A DNA stretch of 64,000 bases. It comes from Panopea generosa (taxonomy: Eukaryota; Mollusca; Bivalvia; Adapedonta; Hiatellidae). The notes below the pieces were generated by a model, which had not been told where the DNA came from, made no database searches, and saw nothing but the letters and a program-made list of their open reading frames with translations. The stretch spans positions 8,078,482-8,142,481 of the forward strand of contig CM055896.1 of the NCBI GenBank assembly GCA_029582155.1. The letters run 5' to 3'. Positions 52,701 to 61,921 of this stretch are shown here, one piece after another. How positions within the stretch are numbered: the first letter of the stretch is position 1; every line of letters starts with the position of its first letter. The position numbers and the translations under genes are program-made.

Positions 52701-55410
52701 GACTTCCATATAGTATATGTTACATAGCCTTACCATCCTTTTCCAATTTTGGACAAATGCTTCCATATAAGCCTGACAATCCTTGTTCAATTATGTACAC
52801 AGGCTTCCGTATAATATGTGTTACAAAGCCTGACCAACCTTGTCCATCATTTGACAAAGGCTTACATATAGTATGTGTTACATAGCCTGGCCAACCTCTC
52901 GTCCAGACAACGGCTTCCATATAATATCTGTTACATAACCTGACCATCATTGTCCAATTATATACACAGGCTTCCGTATAGTATGTGTTACATAGCCTGA
53001 CTAACCTTGTCCATTATTTGACAAAGGCTTACATATAGTATGTTTAATAGTGCCTGGCCAACCTCTCTTCCAGTTGTAGACAAAGACTTCCATATAGTAT
53101 TTGTTTAATAGCTTGATCAACCTTGTCCAATTTTAGACAAAGACTTCCATATAGTTTGTGTAAGATAGCCTGATCATCCATGTCCAATTTTTATCAAAGA
53201 CTTCCATAAAGTATATGTTATATAGCCTGACCATCTTTGTCTAATTGTAGACAAAAGCTTCCATATAGTTTGTGTTACATAGCCTGACCATCCTTGTCCA
53301 ATTTTGGCAAAGGCTTCTATTTAGTATGTGTTACATAGCCTGACCTTCCTTGCTCAGTTTCGACAAAGGCTTCCATGTAGTATGTGTTTTATATCCTGAC
53401 CGTCCTTTTTCAATTTAGGACAAAGGCTTCCATATAGTTTGTGTTACATAGCCTTAAACATCCTTGTCCAATTTTGGTCAAAATATTCAATATAGCATCT
53501 GTTACATTGCCTGACCACCCTTGTCAAAATTTGGATCAATGCTTCCGTTAAGCATGTGTTACATTATCTGACCATCCTCGTCCAATTTTGGACAAAGGCT
53601 TCAATAGAGCATCTGCTACATCGCCTGGCCACCATTGTCAGATTTTTGACAATGGCTTCCGTAAAGCATGCGTTACATAGCCTGACCATCCTCGTCCAAT
53701 TTTGGACAAAGGCTTCATTATAGCATGTTACATCGCCTGACCACCCTTGTCAAATTTTTGACAAAGGCTTCCGTATAGCATGCATTACATAGATTTACCA
53801 TACTTGTCCAATTTTGGAAAAATGCTTCCATATACATGTAGTATGTGTTACATAGCCTGACCATCCTTTTCCAATTGTAGACACAGACTTCCATATAGTA
53901 TTTGTCACATAGCCCCACCAACCTTGTCCATTTTTAGACAAATGGTTCCATGTAGAATGTGTTACATAGCTTGACCAACCTCTCGTCCAATTGTAGTCAA
54001 ACGATTTCATATAGTATGTGTTACATAGCCTTACCATCCTTGTCCAATTTGGACAAAGGCTCCTACATAGTATAAGTTACATAGCCAGCACATCATTGTC
54101 CAATTTTGGACAAAGGTTCACTTAAGCATCTGTTACATTGCCTGCCTGCCCTTGTCATTTTTTGGACAAAGGCTTCCATAAAGTATCTGTTACATAGCCT
54201 GACCATCATTGTCCGATTTTCGACAAAGGCTTCCTTATAATATATGTTACATAGCCTAACCATTCTTGTCCTATTTTTGACAAAGACTTCCATATAGTAT
54301 GTGTTACATAGCCTGATCATCCTCGTCCAATTTTAGGCAGTGGCCTCCATAAAGTATCTCTTACATAGGTTAACCATCCTTGTCCAAATCAGTTATTGAC
54401 CATACACGAAACCATTTTCCTCTTTATATACATATACTGCGTTTAAAGTTCCAATGCTTTAGTGTGCCCTTGACCTTTGAGGTTCAAATATGTTTGTTGT
54501 GTTCTACACGTCATCTTGACAAGGTTAATATTATTTTTGTATATATTAATATTTAAATCCTTCCATGCGTGTTTAACTTATTGGCTGGACACGAACACAT
54601 TATATCCTTTGAGTAAAACAGGATTTCTTATTACTTTGTCGCTCACGTGTGACTTTGACATTTGAGTTAAATAATGTTGTGTTATGTACGTCCCTATGGT
54701 GTGTTAAACATTCAGATATGCTTATATTAAAATTCTTCAATGCATCTAAAAATTATGGACCAGACAATAAATAATTTCTTTACGTCATCGCTCACGTGTG
54801 ACCTTGATATTTGCAGTAAATACATGATTTTTGTGTTATGCACGTCGTTATAGTGTTGCGACTATTTGTATATGTTTATATTAAATCATCTCATGCATGT
54901 TAAAGTATTAAACCGGATACGAAACTATCCTGTTCTTAATGAATCGGATGACCTTATTATTATCCCTTCGAAGCTGAGATTGACCTCGACCTAGTTTAAT
55001 TTATTTCAACTCGATTGTGAGGTAAATTTAGAGCTGATGAACGCTCTTGAGTCCGATTCCTGGGTAAAACTAGTACTGAGTGTTGTTTTTGAAATGCTAA
55101 CATATCAAACAATCTCCTTTTTCTACATTGATTAGACAGGGTAGTATGATGTTATTATAAAATGAACGTCCGTCGTACGCAAAATAAACATTTTTTTGGG
55201 ACGGAGTCTGAGAGTTGAACTAACAACTTTGATGAAGTAAAGTACTGGCCTTACTTCACTAAACATCCCAACGTGTCTTAAATTCGCACGAACAAAACAG
55301 ATAGCCTAGTATGCTAATTGCTCAAATGTCCTGGTAAAAAAGTACTATACTTAGGATTAATTTTGAATTGTCTATGAAAACTGTTTGAATGTGTTGAATC
55401 ACAGGCCTAA

Positions 55411-55450
<40 letters not shown>

Positions 55451-58400
55451 GTTATGTATATATATATAAAGAGAAATAATTAAATTCAAAACAACGGAAT
55501 TTACGATTTTTGGGATCTTTTCAGATGCTATTCACAATGGATGAGCTATATATATGGAAATAATAATTTGTGAATAACAAAGACATAAATGTATAGACCA
55601 GACTATATATATTTAGTTTTAAAAGCTTAACAAATGCAAAATGAAAATTGAAAAACTCCAAAAGAAAAAATGTTGAACTATTTTTAAATGAGCTTGACGT
55701 GGAACTTCTTTTACAAACTTGAAAACTGGTTAACCGCCGACGGAAGCGCTCAGACAGTAGAGCTGGCCCGGAAATTAATCTTAATGGAGTCCCTTATAGA
55801 GACCAACACTGCTTGACAGATCTATGGAAAACACATTTTGAAATTGTAAACACACCTTTTAACACTGGGTTACGACAATGACAGACACAAGCATGTAGAC
55901 AGTACACTTGATTCACTGTTACATGAAATATCCCATAAATCAGATGATACAAAGGCTACATCTGTCGAAATTAAGCTCGTCCTAAGTTTTTGCAAGAAAC
56001 GGAAGCCATGTGGCATTGGCAATGTTTACTACGAACACTTCGTAGTATTTTGTCTGCACTCTCAAATATATACAGCCGTGTTATCTTTATAAACTCCTGT
56101 TTCTATCAACAAAGGTGAAACAGACATTTGTAAAAAATAAAAAATGACCCTAATACTTATAGAGCTATTATCCTTTACTCTTCTATACTTAAAATACATG
56201 AAGAAGTCGTACATGTAATATTTCAAAATGAAATATAATGGCTGAGTTAAACGTATACATGTCTTCTGTATCAAATTTATTCAAATTTTACTTGCATATT
56301 TAAAAAAACGATATTGCATTTAGCGTTCATGTCTTTACATAATTGATTATAATCAAAGTAATTGAAAGTACTGAGAGTCAGGCTTTATTAAAAATGCATA
56401 CGTCTTCCTAATTTGATAAATATTGTTGTAGCGTTTGAATATATTTTTATTGTTTGAGTTGTTTCTGTTTGCTTTTATGAAAAAAAAGACATTCGAGGAA
56501 TAAAAAGTAGTCCCTGTCTTTTACAATCCATTTGGCGATCACCAGCACTGCTAAGTTTGCAATCGTGGAACATCTGGTATTTCCGTATCCTTCGTTGCTT
56601 AGTGCTATGCCTTTTGCATAAAGCCTGACTAAAATGCAATTTATTGCACAATTATGTAGACTACATCATAAAAGTATTGATAAGCAAATATTTATCAACC
56701 GACCATTACGTTATTCAAATGATGGTATTCAAACAAATGGATTTATACCAAAGACCTACAGGTTAATTACTAAATATAGCGTGTTATATTTTTACAAAGC
56801 TTAATAGAGACGTCAAATTTTCACAGAAAATTATTTTAAAACAGAATATACAATTTTATATGAAAATAAATATATTCAAATGTATGTCAACAATACTCTC
56901 CTCAGTGATGGTTTAGGGTCAGCATATAAATAGTTTTAAGTCTTTATGGCGTAGATGGTTCTTCTTCTTCTTTTTTCTTCTTCTTCGTCTTCTTGTTCTT
57001 TTTTTCTTCTTTTTCTTTTTCCTCTTTTTCTTGTTTTGTTTTGTTTTTTTCTTCTTTTCTACCTAACTGCTTTACATTTATATCAATTGGGGAAATTGTT
57101 GTATGATATCATTATATAGAGAGCGATATATAACTTTCTATTTTAGGCATTGCTCATAATCAAACTAAGAATGTTGAACCAAGCAAACACTGGAAACTGG
57201 ACCCTTTTAATCAAACTTATGGCCTGAACGGTTCTGAAGTGACCAATAAGACCATCGTTGTCTCCTCTAAACCATCGAATGCAACATTCACGCTTCAGGT
57301 GTACGTGAAGCGTCAAGGCCACGTGGAAGGATTCATGGGCATTCCCATAGAGGCGCTCATGGGACCAGTACCAATTTCCAGCTTCTATGAATATATCGTC
57401 ACAACGTTCTGTGCTGTCGGCGGATATTGTCAGTTTGCGATCGCATCCTATAACGAAACAGCGGGCGTGTATGTCAAATTCCCCGAGAGATCCGAAAGCA
57501 TCGTAGTTTGTATTGGAAAAAAGTACTTCCGTAGCGAGCGCGACACAGAAATAACGTTGCAGCCGTTTGAGGCTGTGCAGTTTGAAACAACCTCAGATCT
57601 AACGGGAACTCATATTTATAGTAAACAACTAATTGTGGTCTTTGCTGGGTCGTATAACGTGACATATGCAGGAGAAGTCGCGCATACAGTTGAACAACTT
57701 CCGGCGTCGTCACACTGGGGTAAGAAATACGCAGTAAGACCTTTAGGAGACTACGGATACGGGGACATACTGAAGATTTCAACAAACTGGGTGAATACTA
57801 AAGTCATCATGAAAGGATTCCCTACCTTTGTGATAGCTTACAGAAATCAAACGGTAACGAAGCGACTTGGCAAAGGTATGGTCAGCTTTATAAATGCATC
57901 ACACCCGATACAGGTAAGCATCTTAGTTTAATCATGCGTGAATTCACTTTGTCAGATTTGTATTTTTTTCTTGAAGTATTTAGAAACTTGTTCATAACTG
58001 GGTTTGAGGTTCGGATAGAAAATTCCGGCCCGACGGATAATCGTTTTGTGAACGAGGCTCTGTCGAGTTCCAACAAAACAGTTATCCAAAGGGACGGATT
58101 TTTTATCCAAATGGAAAAAAGTCATGAATAATTCATTTGTTTGCATACCGAGCACATTGAATAAATTTAAATATATTTAAATTTAATTAAACATTACATT
58201 TTAACACGATCGTTTTTGAGACGTAAAAATATATAATTTACGTCATACGTTTTATATATGTCACGTCATAGTTGGTTCAAACGTCACTGCGGGAAATTCC
58301 TTCTCGGCATAAAAACGATCGTTGTAAAATCTATAAAGATACATACAGTTAAAATAATTATCAAATGTGTTTGGCATGCAAAATTAAAAAAAAAAGAATC

Positions 58401-61400
58401 ATTCATGGTTTTTTCAGTTCAGGTAGAAAATTCATCCCTCTGGATAACTATTTTTACGGGAATCACTGGAAAGAATTTTCTATTCAGATTCATGTAATAT
58501 TCTTATAATCTGTTATGCAATACTCTTTTTTATCAGTTCACCATTATCAATATTATTTTATTTGCAAGCCTCATCGCTACTGACATTTATTAACTGTTTC
58601 AAGATATATTTATTCATTTCAGGTTTACACTTCACACTTTTCAGGGTATAAAACTCATAGAAAAGTATTTTTCCATAGCTGCAATATATCTGCTCGTAAA
58701 ACGGACACTAACAGGGAGATTGGTCAACTTGGGGTTTTAAAGACAGTGTAGTGACACCCGTATGGTTTTAAAAAGTAGAAGTCCTTAAATGTTATAAAAT
58801 GCATGAATTTTAAATAAAAGTCACCTTTGCATTATCAGTGCTGTTGTATTGCAGTATATGCTATTCCAGCATTTGCTCTACTTATCTGCTGCAAGAAATT
58901 ACAGCCCCAATAAACCATTTTAAAAAATATCTCGAACCAAATAACATAGTACTCTTTTTAGCGAAATTCTCGTGTTACCGTCATTAAAAAGGGACACACC
59001 AGCGGAGAGAGACACGTAATGGGTGCATAGCGTGAAGTTAATGCATTCCCACTAACCTTTGCGTCACTTCTCCTTTAACATCCACACCGACGAGACGCCT
59101 CATTAAGAAATTGTGTTACATTAATATAACCTGGAAATATTACACTGGGCAGTTAGGTTTGCGCTTTATCGTTCATTGATTCTGCCTGGTGTTTATTCTG
59201 TACACATTTTATGCCAGTTCTTGGTGTCAAATTAAAATGACGTCATTCTACGACTCAATTGTCAATTTCAAAATCTCAGCCAATAAAATCACTCGGGTTT
59301 TTCAAAATAGAACATTCCATTTTTAAATTATATAAAATGTCATGACTGTCAGTTGATGTTGGTCTACTTCCTCATCAGCCAATGGAATCGCTCCAAAAAC
59401 GAGAAAGAAGACCAACATCTACGTCTGCTAAAGTTACATGGGTTTTTCTATTATGTCTTACCTATACGTGTGTACCAGAACAATAGTATGACTCACTTAG
59501 CGACAACATAAAAAATAGATTTTAAAATGACAACAAATTACTCCGAAAGTTAACTAAAAATTGTTTTTTATTTCATCAAGAAGACTGATAATATTGATTT
59601 ATAATATTGTTCTATATTTAAAACGTAAAATGTCCCATTACGCATGTCTGTATTTTGATGTTGTTTTATTTAAATTAACAGTAAATCCACTAACATTTAG
59701 GTTGTGCAGATAACGGGTTTGCCGTATGGTTCGACGTCGGGAAACATGCATCTTGGGATGACCGTGGTTCCCGCCATTGAGCATTTCCAGACGGAGTTTC
59801 ATGCAGTATGTGACCAAGAGGCTCATTTCCAGTTTGTTGTCGGTAGGTGGGGGACTTTTATAATTGTTTACTTCTTACAACTAAATTTCAATTGATAAAT
59901 CCATCTCAGACGATATATTTTGAAGTGTAAGCTTTTACAAAAAGCGATAAGGTAATTGCGATTTTATTTATAAGCATCTGTTAACAATTCAATCAAGAGC
60001 ATGTACGAACAGCCTGACAGATAAGTGTTGATTTTTTAAATAAACTATAATTTTATTGATAATTGTTAACGGGCGGTTCTACGTATACCGATACCATATA
60101 TATACAATACATAATGCTTTATTGCACATGTGTATCATCGTCGGTTGATTGACTGAATATTTAGCGTCGTTTTTCCAGACTGTTAGACATTCGGTACCCT
60201 TCAATTTAACTAGCTGCTGGGCGAGCAACTGGCAAAATCAGATCATACAAGTGCTTCCACCGGAACTCGAACCTTCGACCTCCCGCTTCCGAGACCGACA
60301 CCTTAACCACTAGGCCACGGAAGACGGTATGTCTTACCATGTTGTCTCAGCGGTAATACTCTTTATAACATCGTTGGCGCGTCTGACTATCAATCCAAGG
60401 GTCGTCAGTTCGAATCCCCGCCCGGCCCCAATCTCCGTGATATACGACATTGCGTGTCATTATCAATCGTTGATTCAAGTTGGAAAGTTATCAGTTACTT
60501 GCGGAGATTGGGTGAGTTCCAATACTGGTTAACTTTCCAGGATCCCAGGAAACGGTGATTAGTTTAACTGGTCGTCTGTTAGCCCTTGATGGCATTAAAA
60601 TGACGTTAAATATTCAATCAATAAATCAATCTTTATGACATGTGTTGCAACTGACCATCCTCAAGGTATATAACTGAATGTGGGTGGAAAGAAATAGTAT
60701 ATTTTATAGAAAAAGAAAATTATCGTTGAACGTCATTTTAAAATTATAATATTACTTCGTTTTACTCTGATAAATATTTCTGCTTGCTGATGACATAAAA
60801 CTGAAACATCATTTGGTGAATTAGAACTAACCATCGTAGTAGAAATAGGAAGATTATGTCGTTTCCTTCTTTTTGTTAATTGCTTTATTGTATTCATTAA
60901 ATCGTCTCCCCATTCCGTTGGAATCCGTCTTTTATTAGTCTATCCCAGAACCTGATATCCCCCGAATCAGGTCTATTAACCAGCAATGGAAAAAGCGGGG
61001 AATTTTATGCCTGTCTCACAATTCAAAGCAATTGAACGCTTGCTGAAGTGTGATGTCATTCAAATTTTCCGTGAAGCAACTGACCAATCAGAGTACTCGT
61101 AACAATTGCTTTTGAACGGACCCAATCGGGAGAGCTATGTTCAATTTACAGACTAGTCTTTTGTATTCTTTATGACATATATTGCAACTGAACATATATC
61201 TTCGAATATGTTGAAATGAGATATGCATTAACATAAGTATATTCACACTTTAAACAGAAACGAGGCAACAGAAGTGAATGAGTAGGTAAAATGAGGGATT
61301 GAGGAGGTAAAATGTGGGAATAAGGAGGTTAAATGTGGGAATGAAGAGGTAAAATTAGACAATGAGGAGGTAAAATGAGGCAATTATGAGGTAAATGTGG

Positions 61401-61849
61401 GAATGAGGAAGTAAAATGAGGTAATGCGGAGGTAAAATGTGGAAATGAGGAGGAACAATGTGGGAATAAAGTGAAAAATTGAGGGAATAAGAAGGCAATA
61501 AGGAGGTTAAATGTAGGAATGATGAGGATGAATGAGGTAATGAGAAGGTAAAATGTGGGAATGAGAAGTAAAATGTGGGAATGAGGAGGTCAAATGAGGC
61601 AATGAGGAGGTCAAATGTGGGAATGATGAGGAAGAATTAGGTAATGAGAAGATAAAATGTGGGAATGAGGAAGTCAAATGTGGCAATGAGGAGGTAAAAT
61701 GTGAAAATGAGGAGTTAAAATGTTAGAATAAGTAGGTATATTTGGGAATAAAGTGGTAAAAGGAGGGAATAAGATGGCAATGTGGAGGTAAAATGTTGGA
61801 ATAAAGAGGTAAAATGAGGCAATGTGGAGCTAAATTGAGGCAAGTTAGG

Positions 61850-61921
<72 letters not shown>

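Noticed and set aside
57860-57880. Alternative donor AAAG|GTATGG within gene 2 exon 4
   Set aside because: It would leave phase 1 and break exon 5, while the later donor gives the right phase and is shared with gene 1.
60240-60331. tRNA gene candidate on the minus strand
   Set aside because: Clear boxes, but the 3' part does not pair with the 5' end and a SINE tail follows.
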